Source of the DNA: Apium graveolens
Lineage: Eukaryota > Streptophyta > Magnoliopsida > Apiales > Apiaceae
Assembly: GCF_009905375.1 (NCBI RefSeq)
Contig: NC_133650.1
Location: 172,254,518 to 172,318,517, forward strand
Length of the DNA stretch: 64,000 nucleotides
Direction of reading: 5' to 3'
The notes beneath the pieces were generated by a model that did not search any database, was not told the origin of the DNA, and saw only the letters and a program-made list of their open reading frames with translations. This document shows, piece after piece, positions 47,005 to 58,700 of this stretch. The number at the start of each line of letters is the position of its first letter. Positions within the stretch are counted from its first letter, which is position 1. The translations under genes and the position numbers were made by a program.

Positions 47005-47599
47005 TGTTAGATATATTTGATAATGTCATGGCTAATATAATTTATGTTTAGATTTCAGATTTTACTTAATAGGATAAATCAGTACTTATACTGGAAGTCA
47101 AGACTTAAGGATATCAGTACTTATATTATCAGGAGATAATCATCAAAAGTTAGATATCAGAACTTAAGTGCTGAAGGATGATCAGAGAAGGACAGTAGCT
47201 GATTAAAGGAAAGAAGATCGAGATAAACATAAGAAGAGATATGCATGAAGAAGGAATTCTGTGAAGAATGGAATACTTGGAAGAAAAGATATCTGATTGA
47301 TATATTTAAGGAAGCAGAATTATATTCCATATCAATTAGCGATTATCTTGTAACTGTGTAGTACATAAACACAGACATAGGGTTTACACTATAAGTGTTA
47401 TCATATATTCGAGAAGATTATTCATTTTAACCCTAGTAGCTCTCGTGATATTTGTTCATCACTGAGAGGTAACAGTTCCATACTGTAACAGAGTTTATTG
47501 TTTCAATAAAGTTTGTTTTCTGTTACTTAATATATTAAAGTTCGATTTTATTGTATTATACACTGTATTCACCCCCTCTACAGTGTGTGTGACCTAACA
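47005..47599 (+). repeat. 5' LTR of S2
   Basis: 595 bp, TGTTAGATAT to GACCTAACA. U3 holds several ATCAGTACTTATA / TCAGAACTTAAGTGCTGA motifs. The TATA box is weakened: TACATAAA at 47362-47369 where the 3' LTR has TATATAAA. An AATAAA poly(A) signal is at 47505-47510. Confidence 0.95.
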
Positions 47600-47603
47600 A
47601 GTT

Positions 47604-47613
47604 GTATCAGAGC
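47604..47613 (+). other. Primer binding site of S2
   Basis: GTATCAGAGC, complementary to initiator Met tRNA, 4 nt after the LTR. It lies inside the open frame that continues into gag, so that 5' extension of the frame is non-coding and the gag start is further down. Confidence 0.85.
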
Positions 47614-47655
47614 TTATCTGTTAACACACATACAGCTAAAGATCCAAACACAATC

Positions 47656-49992
47656 ATGTCTGACACAGAAACTTCAACTAAGCCTACCAAAACTGAAGAA
47701 CCTCCAAAGCCACAAATTCAAAATCGGTATGAGACTATCAGGGTTCCCATACTGAGACCATCTGAATATCCCATATGGAAGGTAAGGATGATCATGTTCC
47801 TGGAAGCAACAGATCCAGAATACCTTGATAGAATCAAGGAAGGGCCTCATAAACCAACCAAGCTCGCTGTTGCAGTTGCAGGTGAAGCAGCAAAGACCGT
47901 ACCAAAGGAGAAGAGTGATTATACTGCTGAAGATATAGCATCAATTGCTAAGGATGCCAAGGTACGACACTTACTGCATAGTGCCATTGATAATGTAATG
48001 TCAAACAGGGTAATCAACTGCAAGACTGCTAAGGAGATATGGGATGCTCTGGAAACAAGGTGTCAGGGAACTGACACAATTAAGAAGAACAAGAAGACAA
48101 TACTCACTCAAGAGTATGAACACTTTGACTCAAAGACTAATGAGTCATTGAATGATTTATATGATAGATTTGTCAAACTTTTGAATGATTTGTCATTGAT
48201 TAATAAAGAATATGATCTTGAAGATTCAAACCTTAAGTTCCTGTTAGCTCTTCCTGAATGCTGGGATTTGAAGGCAACGACAATAAGAGATAACTACAAT
48301 CTTGATGAAACAACTCTTGACGAAATCTATTGTATGCTCAAGACTCATGAGCTTGAGATGGAACAAAGAAGCAAGAGGAAAGGAGGAAAGTCAAGGATAG
48401 TTGCTCTTAAGGCTGAAGAAGAATTCCCCAAAGCAGCTTCCTCAAGGAAAGACAAGGGTAAAGCTCTTGTCATAAAGTCTGAAACTGAGTCATCAAGTTC
48501 TGAAAGTGATGATGACTCAGATTCTGAAAGCTTGCCTGAGACTGATGCTGATGAGGAGATGATGAAGCTGTGTGCTCTTATGGTGAAAGGAATCACAAAG
48601 ATTGCATACAGGAAGTTCAGGAAGGGAAAGAAGTTTTCCAGAAAAGGCAAAAGTTCTGATAAGAAGAATTTCAGAAGATCTGAAGACAGAGGAGGAAAGT
48701 CTGACAGAGGAGATTACACCAATGTTAAATGCTATAACTGTGGTGAGAAAGGCCACATATCTCCTGATTGCAAGAAGGTAAAGGGTGACAAAGGCAAGGC
48801 TCTTGTCACAAAGCAGAAAAGCTGGACAGACACCTCAGACTCTGAAAGTGAGGAAAACTATGCATTAATGGCAAATGCTGATAAAGAAAGTGCTAAGAGC
48901 AGTTCTGAAGCTGCTGAAACAAAGGTACCTCAGACTACTTATGCTTTTCATACTGATGATATTAATGAGTTGAGAAGATATCTTAAAACCATGTTTGTTA
49001 GTTATAGAGATCAGACTTTAACATGTGAAAGATTAACTTCTGAAAATCTTGCATTTAAGAAAAGAAATGATTTCTTAGAAAAAGAGTTAGTCATGTTCCA
49101 TCAAACTCAGAAGGATAGAGATGATGCTTTTTATGTTAGGGATGAAGTGCTAAAAATGAATGAATCTCTAAAAACTGAGTTAGAAAAGGAAAGAGAGATT
49201 ATCAGGACTTGGACTAACTCTGGCAAAACAACTCAAAATTTGCTAAGTAGTGGAAACTGGAAAGAGGGCTTAGGTTATGGAGAAGATAAGAATAATAAAG
49301 GAACTGAAGAAATTAAGCCTGTTGATAAGCAAAAGCCAAAGTTAAAACCTGTTAAGTTTGTAACTGTAAAGTCTGAAAATGAGAAATCAGAAGTTACAAA
49401 GGAATTAACTTTTGACAAACTAAAACAGGAAAAGACAGCTGAAGTGAACATAGGCTTAATGACAAAGAAGCAGCTTAAGCATAAGCTGAAAGATGTTAAG
49501 AATGTAAACAAAGTAAAATCACCTAGGAAAAATAGGAATGGAAAGGAAGGTGTAAAAAAAACCATTAATTATAAATCTGTTCCTGATGCTCCTAGGAAAA
49601 CATGTCATAACTGTGGAAGTTCTAACCATCTGGCTTCTTTTTGCAGGAAGAATAAGAATATTAACTCCTTACCTTCAAAATCAGGAGTTAAGAGTCAGTC
49701 TGTTAGATACAAACCACAAAATCCTTGTTTTCATTGTGGTAGTTTATGGCATTCGATTTATACTTGTAAGGAATATCATAGTTTGTACTATGATTATTAT
49801 CAAATAAAACCTTCTTTGAAGAAAGTTTCTATTGTTCCTTCTAGTGTAAATTCTGATTCAAAGTCTGATAGTGTAAGTTCTGATAAGAAAAATGTTAACA
49901 TAAACTCTGATGCTAAATCCGCTGCAAATGTTAACAAACTTAATAAGGCCAAAGGATCCAAGCAAGTCTGGGTCCTTAAAACTGATAATTAG
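47656..49992 (+). CDS. S2 gag
   Basis: Start chosen at the first ATG (MSDTETSTKPTKTEEPPKPQ) after the primer site; 778 residues. The copia gag domain spans about residues 40-250 (SEYPIWKVRMIMFLEATDPE, AKEIWDALETRCQGTD, NESLNDLYDRFVKLLNDL). Then come acidic Ser-rich stretches, and zinc knuckle CYNCGEKGHISPDC at residue 359. A coiled-coil region lies around 450-520, a Lys-rich stretch follows, and two further Cys-His motifs stand at about 650 (CHNCGSSNHLASFC) and 691 (CFHCGSLWHSIYTC). The end contains repeats of Ser-Asp encoded by TTCTGAT. It stops at TAG 49990-49992 in the same frame as pol. Confidence 0.9.
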   Translation: MSDTETSTKPTKTEEPPKPQIQNRYETIRVPILRPSEYPIWKVRMIMFLEATDPEYLDRIKEGPHKPTKLAVAVAGEAAKTVPKEKSDYTAEDIASIAKDAKVRHLLHSAIDNVMSNRVINCKTAKEIWDALETRCQGTDTIKKNKKTILTQEYEHFDSKTNESLNDLYDRFVKLLNDLSLINKEYDLEDSNLKFLLALPECWDLKATTIRDNYNLDETTLDEIYCMLKTHELEMEQRSKRKGGKSRIVALKAEEEFPKAASSRKDKGKALVIKSETESSSSESDDDSDSESLPETDADEEMMKLCALMVKGITKIAYRKFRKGKKFSRKGKSSDKKNFRRSEDRGGKSDRGDYTNVKCYNCGEKGHISPDCKKVKGDKGKALVTKQKSWTDTSDSESEENYALMANADKESAKSSSEAAETKVPQTTYAFHTDDINELRRYLKTMFVSYRDQTLTCERLTSENLAFKKRNDFLEKELVMFHQTQKDRDDAFYVRDEVLKMNESLKTELEKEREIIRTWTNSGKTTQNLLSSGNWKEGLGYGEDKNNKGTEEIKPVDKQKPKLKPVKFVTVKSENEKSEVTKELTFDKLKQEKTAEVNIGLMTKKQLKHKLKDVKNVNKVKSPRKNRNGKEGVKKTINYKSVPDAPRKTCHNCGSSNHLASFCRKNKNINSLPSKSGVKSQSVRYKPQNPCFHCGSLWHSIYTCKEYHSLYYDYYQIKPSLKKVSIVPSSVNSDSKSDSVSSDKKNVNINSDAKSAANVNKLNKAKGSKQVWVLKTDN

Positions 49993-50004
49993 TGGTCTTT
50001 GTGA

Positions 50005-53000
50005 TTGCAGGGCAACAGGAAAAATATTCTAGTTTTGGACAGTGGATGTTCAGGACATATGACAGGAAATAAAGCCCTGCTATCAGACTTTGTGGAGAAA
50101 GCTGGCCCAAGTGTTTCTTATGGAGATGGCAACATTGGAAAAACATTGGGATATGGCAATATCAATCTTGGAAATGTCATAATTAAAGAAGTAGCTCTGG
50201 TCTCAGGACTTAAACACAACCTACTGAGTATAAGTCAAATTTGTGACAGAGGTTATCATGTTGATTTCTTTGAAGAACACTGTGAAATTGTGAGTAAATC
50301 TAAAGGCAAAGTTGTTCTGAAAGGATACAGGCGTGATAACATTTATGAAGCTAAGCTTTCAATAAGTACTGATGGTTCTGCAATCTATCTGATGAGTAGA
50401 GCATCAACTGAAGAAAGCTGGAATTGGCATAAGAAACTCTCTCATTTAAATTTCAACAATATAAATGAACTTGTCAAGAAAAATCTTGTGAGAGGACTGC
50501 CAAAGTCAGTATTTGCTCCTGATGGTCTTTGTGATTTCTGTCAGAAGGCCAAACAAAGAAAATCTTCATTCAAGAGCAAGACTGAATCATCAATTCTTGA
50601 GCCTTATCATCTACTACATGTTGATCTATTTGGTCCAGTAAATGTCATGTCTATTGCAAAGAAGAAGTATGCGGTCATAGTGGATGAGTTCACCAGATAC
50701 ACATGGGTGTATTTCTTGCACACAAAAAGTGAAACTGCATCTATCTTGATTGATCATGTCAAACATCTGGACAAAATGGTCAAAGATTCTGTGAAAATTT
50801 TAAGGAGTGATAATGGAACTGAATTCAATAATTTGATAATGGAAGAGTTCTGCAAAAACCATGGAATAAAGCAGGAATTTTCTGCTCCTGGAACTCCACA
50901 GCAAAATGGAGTTGTTGAAAGGAAAAATAGAACTCTCATTGAAGCTGCACGTACAATGCTTGAAGAAGCAAAGCTTCCAACCTATTTCTGGGCTGAAGCA
51001 GTGCAGACTGCTTGTTTTACTCAAAATTCAACACTCATTAACAAGCATGGAAAAACACCATATGAGATGGTGAAGAAAAAGAAGCCAAATCTGAAATACT
51101 TTCATGTATTTGGATGCAAGTGTTTTGTTCTCAAGACTCATCCTGAACAACTATCAAAGTTTGATCTAAAAGCTGATGAAGGAATCTTTGTTGGATATCC
51201 ACTTTCCACAAAAGCCTTCAGAGTCTATAATTTGAGAACAAAAGTGGTCATGGAATCTATCAATGTCTCGTTTGATGACAAGAAGATTACTGGTCTTGAA
51301 GATTTCATTGACTATGATCAGCTGAGATTTGAAAATGAAGACTCAAATTCTGATACTGAAACTCCTGATAGTTTAAGTCCTGATACTGTAAACTCTGATG
51401 GAATAAACTCTGATGTTATTGAAATTGTGGTGGCTACGCCAAGGGAAGATGCACCTATGCAGGGGGAGCATACTCAAGATCCTACCACAGCTCAAGAAAC
51501 ATCAGAACATACATCTGGCTCTTCAAGTTCTGATTCGTCAAGTTCTGATAAGCCAAGTTCTGATAGTGCTGAAAATCTAAATACTGAAGAATCCAACTCA
51601 GAGAGCACAGTTTTAGGGGGAGCATCAGAAAATGAAGATAGCATGGATCATGAGGGAGCATCCAGTTCTAGAGAAAACCTTCCATCTGCAAGGAAGTGGA
51701 CAAAATCACATATACCTGATTTGATAATTGGAAATCCTGATGCAGGTGTCAGAACTAGAACAGGTACTTCAAATGAATGTCTCTACAATTCTTTTCTCTC
51801 TCAGACTGAGCCAAAGAAAGTTGAAGAAGCTCTTCAAGATGCTGATTGGGTGCAAGCAATGCAGGAAGAGTTAAATGAATTTGAAATAAACAAAGTCTGG
51901 ACCCTAGTGCCAAGACCAAAGAATAGATCTGTTATTGGTACAAAGTGGGTATTCAGAAACAAAACTGACAGTGATGGCATAATTACAAGGAATAAGGCAA
52001 GGCTGGTTGCAAAAGGATATTCTCAACAGGAAGGAATTGACTATGATGAAACATTTGCACCAGTTGCTAGGTTAGAAGCCATAAGGATATTTTTGAATTA
52101 TGCTGCTCACAAAAAGTTTATGGTCTTTCAAATGGATGTGAAAAGTGCTTTTCTCAATGGAGAATTGGAGGAGGAGGTATATGTTGAACAACCTCCAGGC
52201 TTTGTAGATACCAAACATCCAGATTATGTCTACAGGCTTGATAAAGCACTTTATGTACTTAAGCAAGCTCCCAGAGCATGGTATGAAACTTTAGCTCAGT
52301 TTCTTCTGGAAAGTGGATTCAACAGAGGAACAATAGATAAAACACTGTTCTACCTCAACCATGGAAAGGACTTACTTCTGGTCCAGATTTATGTTGATGA
52401 TATCATTTTTAGGTCTACAAATGACAAACTTTGCAAGAAGTTTTCCAAACTAATGCAGTCAAGATATCAGATGAGTATGATGGGGGAACTTAGCTATTTT
52501 CTGGGCCTTCAAGTCAAGCAGAATGAAGAAGGCACTTTTATTTGTCAAACCAAGTACACCAGAAACTTGCTGAAGAAATTTGGAATACAAGATTGTTCAA
52601 GTGCATCCACTCCCATGGCCACTGCAACAAAACTGGATAAGGATACCGGTAAATCAGTAGATATTACTGACTACAGAGGTATGATTGGCTCTCTACTCTA
52701 TCTAACTGCTAGTAGACCTGATATCATGTATGCTACCTGTCTTTGTGCAAGATTTCAAGCAGATCTAAGAGAACCTCACTTAACAGCTGTGAAAAGAATC
52801 TTTAAGTATCTTAAAGGAACAGCTGCTCTGGGATTATGGTATCCTCGAGAATCAGATTTTAAACTAATAGGTTACTCAGATGCATATTTTGTAGGTTGCA
52901 AAATTGACAGGAAAAGCACAAGTGGAAGCTGCCAATTTCTTGGAGGCAGATTGATTTCTTGGTACAGCAAGAAACAAAAGTCAATTTCCACATCAACTGT

Positions 53001-53346
53001 AGAAGTAGAGTATATTGCTGCAGGAAGCTGTTGTGCACAGATTCTTTGGATGAAGAATCAGTTACTGGATTATGGGTTAACATATTTCAAAATCCCTATT
53101 TACTGTGATAATCAAAGTGCTATTGCTATGACAGGTAATCCAGTTCAACACTCTATGACAAAGCACATCAGCATCAGGTACCACTTCATAAGGGAACATG
53201 TGGATGAAGGTACAATGGAATTGCACTTTGTTCCAACAGATCAACAACTAGCAGATATCTTCACAAAACCACTATGTAAAGCCACTTTTACAAGATTGGT
53301 AAATGAACTTGGAATGGTTTCAGGTTCTTTTTCTAAATCTGTCTAG
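50005..53346 (+). CDS. S2 pol: protease, integrase, reverse transcriptase, RNase H
   Basis: 1113 codons in the gag frame, after TAG (49990) and TGA (50002), so expression would need readthrough or splicing. Protease [11 protein letters not shown] is at residue 11. The HHCC region runs from about 137 ([11 protein letters not shown] to CDFCQKAKQ). Integrase core: HVDLFGPV (Asp about 205), RSDNGTEF (Asp about 269), [13 protein letters not shown] (Glu about 305). RT from about 628 ([41 protein letters not shown]) with IYVDDIIF at about 795. RNase H from about 955 ([27 protein letters not shown]). [13 protein letters not shown] has Ser where the family has Asp, possibly disabling RNase H. The whole frame is open, which is unusual in this window. 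Confidence 0.93.
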   Translation: MQGNRKNILVLDSGCSGHMTGNKALLSDFVEKAGPSVSYGDGNIGKTLGYGNINLGNVIIKEVALVSGLKHNLLSISQICDRGYHVDFFEEHCEIVSKSKGKVVLKGYRRDNIYEAKLSISTDGSAIYLMSRASTEESWNWHKKLSHLNFNNINELVKKNLVRGLPKSVFAPDGLCDFCQKAKQRKSSFKSKTESSILEPYHLLHVDLFGPVNVMSIAKKKYAVIVDEFTRYTWVYFLHTKSETASILIDHVKHLDKMVKDSVKILRSDNGTEFNNLIMEEFCKNHGIKQEFSAPGTPQQNGVVERKNRTLIEAARTMLEEAKLPTYFWAEAVQTACFTQNSTLINKHGKTPYEMVKKKKPNLKYFHVFGCKCFVLKTHPEQLSKFDLKADEGIFVGYPLSTKAFRVYNLRTKVVMESINVSFDDKKITGLEDFIDYDQLRFENEDSNSDTETPDSLSPDTVNSDGINSDVIEIVVATPREDAPMQGEHTQDPTTAQETSEHTSGSSSSDSSSSDKPSSDSAENLNTEESNSESTVLGGASENEDSMDHEGASSSRENLPSARKWTKSHIPDLIIGNPDAGVRTRTGTSNECLYNSFLSQTEPKKVEEALQDADWVQAMQEELNEFEINKVWTLVPRPKNRSVIGTKWVFRNKTDSDGIITRNKARLVAKGYSQQEGIDYDETFAPVARLEAIRIFLNYAAHKKFMVFQMDVKSAFLNGELEEEVYVEQPPGFVDTKHPDYVYRLDKALYVLKQAPRAWYETLAQFLLESGFNRGTIDKTLFYLNHGKDLLLVQIYVDDIIFRSTNDKLCKKFSKLMQSRYQMSMMGELSYFLGLQVKQNEEGTFICQTKYTRNLLKKFGIQDCSSASTPMATATKLDKDTGKSVDITDYRGMIGSLLYLTASRPDIMYATCLCARFQADLREPHLTAVKRIFKYLKGTAALGLWYPRESDFKLIGYSDAYFVGCKIDRKSTSGSCQFLGGRLISWYSKKQKSISTSTVEVEYIAAGSCCAQILWMKNQLLDYGLTYFKIPIYCDNQSAIAMTGNPVQHSMTKHISIRYHFIREHVDEGTMELHFVPTDQQLADIFTKPLCKATFTRLVNELGMVSGSFSKSV

Positions 53347-54690
53347 TTTTGTTCTGATACATCAGACTTTATGATCAGTATTTACAGAATGTAATCTCTT
53401 TGTTTATTCTGTGATTAATTGAAATACGCGTTTAAGTACTGATTGTTGTCTGATATATGTTTCTAAACTCTGATAAGTGATATGTCTGTCCAAGTAACTA
53501 TTCAATCCTATGAGGATAACTGTGCTAGATACTGACCTAGTAGTCTTCAATAAACAAATGATTCCATGTAAGAAGTAATTATTTCAGTGGAAATCTTATG
53601 ACACTAGCAAATTCTGATAATTGAGCTTAGTTGAGTTTACTTTGTTTATCTTATTACTAAGTCACAAATTAGAATAATGCTACTCATCTGTTAAGTTCTG
53701 ATACTAGTAAAACTGCTGAATGTACTAAGTGCTGATAAACCTCACTTATCAAAAGAAAAAGCAAAAAGATCAAAGAATAAAATCAGGTACTCCTTTGAGA
53801 TCTAGAGTAAAAATGTGGAAGGGACGACCCAAGTGTATTGCTGGTATTAAGTAAATATGCATTAGAAAAGCAAAATATTTTCTTGGTGACTTTTCACACT
53901 CTATGATTACTGGAGAAATACTCTGATAATAGCATAAATTCTGATAAGCAGTCATGACTCACTTACACTGAGAAGCCACTGTAAAATAGAATATCAAAAG
54001 ATGCATAAAATTAGAACAAAACAGTTGAGGTGGACTCAAGCATGAACTCATTCATCAGTAGGTTTCAGGAAAATGACAGCTCTTTAGCAAAATTTTAGTT
54101 ATGCCTTATTTCTAAGATGTACTGAAGTGAATCAGACTTTACTCTTTGTCTGTTATTTAGCTTAATGCACACACTAATCACTCCATCTGAATGATGAAAA
54201 TTTCTGTGGAGGTCTATGTTATTTTAGATAAACAGTCATTGTGTCATTACTGCACAAATTCTGAGGACAAGCTCTGGTTGCATATTGTGATGATTAAGTT
54301 CTGAAGAGTATAACTCAGAACTTGTATGAGGAATTACTAAGATAGGCATTCCTTTTTCGAGTTAAGAAATTATGTTCTGATGACTGTTAAATTCTGATAT
54401 AAGTCTAAGTTCTAATATTACAGTCTAATGTTTTACTTGACTTATCTGTGAATAAAATTTGATAACAGTCTCAGTTAATATTTGAATATGTTGAAGTGGA
54501 AGATTAATAGTCCCTATGGTTAGGGTTAATGGTATTTGTACTTGAACAGTCCACTGTTACTTGTTTCTTGTGCGCTTTAAACCATGTTTCCTCTTTCCAA
54601 TGAATGTTATTCTTTTTCAAAGTCTAGGGAGACGAGGTAGAATTAATTCTACCTGTCAGCATTAAAAACTTTTACGTCTCCTGACATTCT
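53347..54690 (+). other. Non-coding region between S2 pol and the small ORF, with repeated CTGATA motifs
   Basis: 1.35 kb without a supportable gene. It holds at least a dozen AAGTTCTGATA-like motifs on either strand (for example at 53361, 53468, 53623, 53697, 53729, 53925, 54372, 54392), also present in the LTR U3. The right end carries a palindrome and a TATA box for the next ORF. Confidence 0.6.
54628..54681 (+). promoter_or_regulatory. Nested inverted repeats upstream of the S2 small ORF
   Basis: A perfect 20-bp palindrome, AGGTAGAATTAATTCTACCT (54635-54654), flanked by the arms GGAGACG (54628-54634) and CGTCTCC (54675-54681). It lies just upstream of the TATA box at 54697, suggesting a dimeric-factor site. 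Inference. Confidence 0.5.
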
Positions 54691-54696
54691 CTTGCC

Positions 54697-54704
54697 TATA
54701 TAAG
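54697..54704 (+). promoter_or_regulatory. TATA box of the S2 small ORF
   Basis: CCTATATAAGCAGCC lies 84 bp before the ATG at 54781, with a pyrimidine-rich leader containing CACATCATCCTTCCC. Good plant core-promoter layout inside a retrotransposon. Confidence 0.55.
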
Positions 54705-54780
54705 CAGCCACTTCACATCATCCTTCCCATCAAATTCTTTCTCACATACTTACCTTCATACTTTTTCTTTCAAAAACACA

Positions 54781-55053
54781 ATGGTCAGATACAACATATT
54801 TTTGAACTACCAAAACTTCAATATGGAGCTAAGCTGTGCCGACTGGCAGCAGGAATGGCATGTCACAGCCATTCCTGAGGAGATATGGGACTCTGTCCCA
54901 CAGGAGGTACTGACAAACCTCCTGTTCTTCTATATGGATTACCATCGCCATTTGGAGTGAATGGAGGAGGAAAGACTGGCAGCTCTCCGCCAGCAAGAGC
55001 GAATCATCAGACTCGCCATTCTGTTTGTTGAGAGTAGGAAGAAGAAGAAATGA
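54781..55053 (+). pseudogene. S2 small charged ORF (90 codons, one internal stop)
   Basis: Opens MVRYNIFLNYQNFNMELSC; its middle part reads PEEIWDSVPQEVLTNLLFFY. TGA at 54958, then directly MEEERLAALRQQERIIRLAI and a Lys-rich end before TGA at 55051. Layout and composition match the S3 ORF at 60241-60657 (N-terminal aromatic part, then RLEKEQRHLERLALREN, Lys-rich end), so this is an inherited accessory gene between pol and the env-like ORF. Coiled-coil character in the second half; no known family recognised. Confidence 0.5.
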
Positions 55054-55608
55054 TTTAATCTTGTCTTCTTCCTGTTTTTCTTCATCATCAGCTTTGTCAG
55101 GCTTCTTAGCTAGGACTAAGGATGTTGATGTTAGGTTTAGTAGCTTAGGGAAATCTTGTATAAGTACTGGTGTAATTTCCATTTCATAAATGTATTCTCT
55201 TGATATATTAATGAAATTTGTTTTTACTTCTAGATTTTGTCTCTAAGATATTTTGTAATGCATTGATAAATCCTGATTGATATTCTGATGACCATATAAA
55301 TTCTATTTTAATTTAAGTTATGATTTTTTTATCAGCACTTACTCATCTAATTTATCTTGGTCATTTTTACGTGATTTACTTTCAGAATATTAATGATACA
55401 GTGAAAAATAATTAACTCAGTGGGAACGGTTTCAATTTTGAATTAAAACTGTTTCACCTTGCTTAATGGAATATCTGGGTAAGTGGAACGGTTTTTCCTT
55501 GAAAACAGGCAACTGGGTAAGTAATGATTCCTGTTTTCTCGAGCCTAGTAACTATCCGTTATTACTGCATGTCTGACAGGTGTCCAACGGTAACATTTTT
55601 GTTTAGAG
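55054..55608 (+). other. Spacer before the S2 env-like ORF
   Basis: About 550 bp with no gene. It holds ATTCTGATGACC and TTATCAGCACTTA motifs of the S2 type and repeats of GGAACGGTTT around 55425-55490, leading to the TATA-like box at 55609. Confidence 0.5.
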
Positions 55609-55614
55609 TATAAG
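55609..55614 (+). promoter_or_regulatory. TATA-like box of the S2 env-like ORF
   Basis: AGAGTATAAGTACAAC lies about 150 bp before the ATG at 55763, followed by a long CT-rich leader (55630-55710). Weaker than the box of the small ORF; spacing equals that in S1 (about 140 bp). Confidence 0.4.
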
Positions 55615-55762
55615 TACAACAGAGAGAGAATTTCTTTAATCCTTTATTTTCTTCATATTTTTTTCTCTTTACTTCCTTTTACTCTCCTTCTTCTCACGTA
55701 GGTTTTTCATACAGACATCTTATCAAACACCTAACAGGCACTTTTGAATTTCAATTTTTCAC

Positions 55763-58700
55763 ATGGCACCTAAGAATTTAATCATTGATGGAGCTAAGTT
55801 TGTTCCAAACAACTATGCTGCAATTCTTGATCATGCTTGAGCTCCATCTGAATTGCATTTTGTGCAAGATCTTCTTGCACACAGTGAGATTGGGTACGCA
55901 TTAACACAGCCTGAAGTCTTTTCGAGTCAACAAGTTCTGACGTTTTGGCGGACTGGGCACTTTGATGATGGTGGTAAGCATGGCACTCCCAGTATTGTTT
56001 TTGAAGTGGGTGATTCATCTTATGTAGTCACTCCTGGTACAATACGGAAATCTCTATATCTCCCAGAAAATTGTACTTTTTCAACTCCAAAGGAATCAGC
56101 ACTTCAGGAGTTAATGGCTGATTTGGGATATGAAAAGAGTTTGGCAAAGCTTGGGCAGTTAAAAAGGGAAAATATCAGAAGAGAATGGAGTTTCTTCTTT
56201 GACTGCATCACCAAAGCTTTTGGGAACAAATGTTCGAATTTTGATGTTATCCCAATTCTGAGTTAGCACATAGGGTATGCTATTATCCATCAAACTCATT
56301 TTGATTTTGCAACTGGAATAATTGGTTTTATTGGGGATAGGATGACAGAGGATAGAAATATTATCTATTTTGCTAGATTCTGTCAACTTCTATATACTTT
56401 TTGTACCGATGAACCTCAATTAGTCAATTCCTCAACCCCACCTTTTAGAGTTGCAAAACGATATTTTAATGATCTGGTAAATGCTGATACTAAGAAAAAA
56501 GTGGTTAGACCATTACAGATTCCTCAGTCTGTAAAACAGATCCTAGTAAATGCTGATCCTGATACTTATAGATCTGTTTACTCTGATGTCCAACCAACCA
56601 CAAACACCCAAAAACCATCATCCTCAGCACCTACCACTCATACTACTCAACCTACCCTCAGGACTTATCTCAAATCCTATCTCTCTACTTCACAGACTGT
56701 TCCACCCTCATCCTCCAAGCCAAAGAGGACAAAAACTATTCCTCAAACACCTCAAAAGAGGAGGAGGACTGTACTGAGAGATGAATCTGATACTGAGGAA
56801 CATGTTCCTTCTTCAGAACCTGTTGTAGGTGAAGCTGAGAAAGTGACTTCTCAGAAGGATTCTGGAACTAGGGGATCTAGGCTTCTCAAACGGCTTAGAA
56901 GAATGACAGTTCCTGAAACTCCCAAAGAATCCAAATCAACAAAGAGATACAAGAAACAGAGGGCAAATAGGCCAGTTTTAGATGATGAAGAGGAAGCAGC
57001 TAAGGAAAGGGATCAGGAATCTCTGATCTCACAAGACAAGGAATTTGCTCCAGTCACTTCTTCTCCATCAACTCCATCTCAAGAAGCTGTTTCTGAAAAG
57101 GCTAACACACCTTCTGTGTCTTCTGTTGATCCAGGCACAAGTGCTGATATTGATCTTCAAAACTTGGTTGTGCCTGTAGTTCTTCTCTTAGAAGCTCCAA
57201 CATCAAATATTCCTTCCACAACACCTGTTACTGATGCTGTTCAAATTCCAGAGTTATCAACAACACCTTCTCTGCATCAAGATGCTGATGATCAGAATTT
57301 AGGTGAGCATCAGGATATGGCTGTTGATCAGAACTTAGAACAAGATCAGCAATTAGAGGATGCTGAAGCCTCCATTGCTACTCACACTGTTGTCTTATCA
57401 GAAGATACTGATTCTTTAAGTTCTGATGCTGCAAATGCTGGAGATACTGGTGATGCTGCTCCAACTGAAGATGCTGATGAAGCAGGTCCTTCAGGACATA
57501 CTCCTCAACAGACTCTTCCTAAGTCTGAACTGGTTAAGAAGTTTGTTACCGGGGAAGCACCAGTACCTTGGAGTGAAACTCGTGCAGGTCAGGAGTGGAC
57601 TAAGGAATGGAACTCAGTTTCATGTGTTCCAACTGACAAGCATCTTGCTGAGCACTTAACTAAAGCTGATGAAATGTTAAATTCTGATGATTTCAAAACT
57701 CAGCTTAGAGTCACTGTATTGAGTACTAAACATTTACAAGGTCTTCATTCAACTACTCATGCAGAGCTCCACAAGATTCAGGAGAACTTTATCAAACAGG
57801 AACAAGTTTGGAAAATTGATAAGAAAAAGTTCTTCCAACCTACCATTGACAGGATTGCTTATATTGAGAAGACTCAAGATCATCAACAAGCTCAGATTGA
57901 TGAAATTCTGAAAAATCAAGCTTCTCAGCAATCACAACTAACTGAAATCCAATCCTCAGTGGAATTGCTTATCTCTCTTCTACTACCTGCTGATGCCAAA
58001 AAGGGGGAGAAAGTGATTAAGTCCAAATGCAAGACTGACAAGACACTGACAGGAAACGATAATGAAAAAGATGATCAAGGAAGCACTGGAATGGGTAGAG
58101 GTCATAATCAAGATAGATGATTCACATCAAGACAAGCTAGTCACATGACAAGTTCTGATACTGGGAAAAGAATAAGTTCTGCTGCTGGTAAAAGGATAAG
58201 TTCTGATGAACTTTTAGATCTTGATGAGGAAATGTCAAGACAGTTATTTCTTCAGGAAAATCCAGGAATGGACTTGGAAAGTTTAAAGAAAGAAGAAGCC
58301 AGACTTAAATCAGAGAAAGTCACATCTAAATCTGAAGCTTCTGGTAAAAAGTCACTTCCAAAACTCAAAGGCATTGCGATCAAAGAAAGGACACATACTG
58401 AAGCAACATTGGCTAGATCACAACCACAGATAGATCCAAGATCCAAGGGTAAATAAAAGGTTGGTGAATCTATCAAGGTTTATGTACCTCCTGAGGATGA
58501 AGAAATTACTGATGAAAAGGATGATCTTGCTCAGACTTTAGGAAAAGTTTTTAAAACAACCTCTGACATGGCTCAAGTTGTTCAGAGTCAAGAAATTGTA
58601 AGTTCTGATATTCAGAAGAAGCAAGTAACCTCTGACATAGCTCAATTTAACTTGATATCAGAAGATATATCAAAGACACTCCTACCAGGATTCACTAAAG

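Noticed and set aside
47602..47655. Upstream extension of S2 gag beginning at a TTG
   Set aside because: It contains the primer binding site, and no ATG occurs before 47656.
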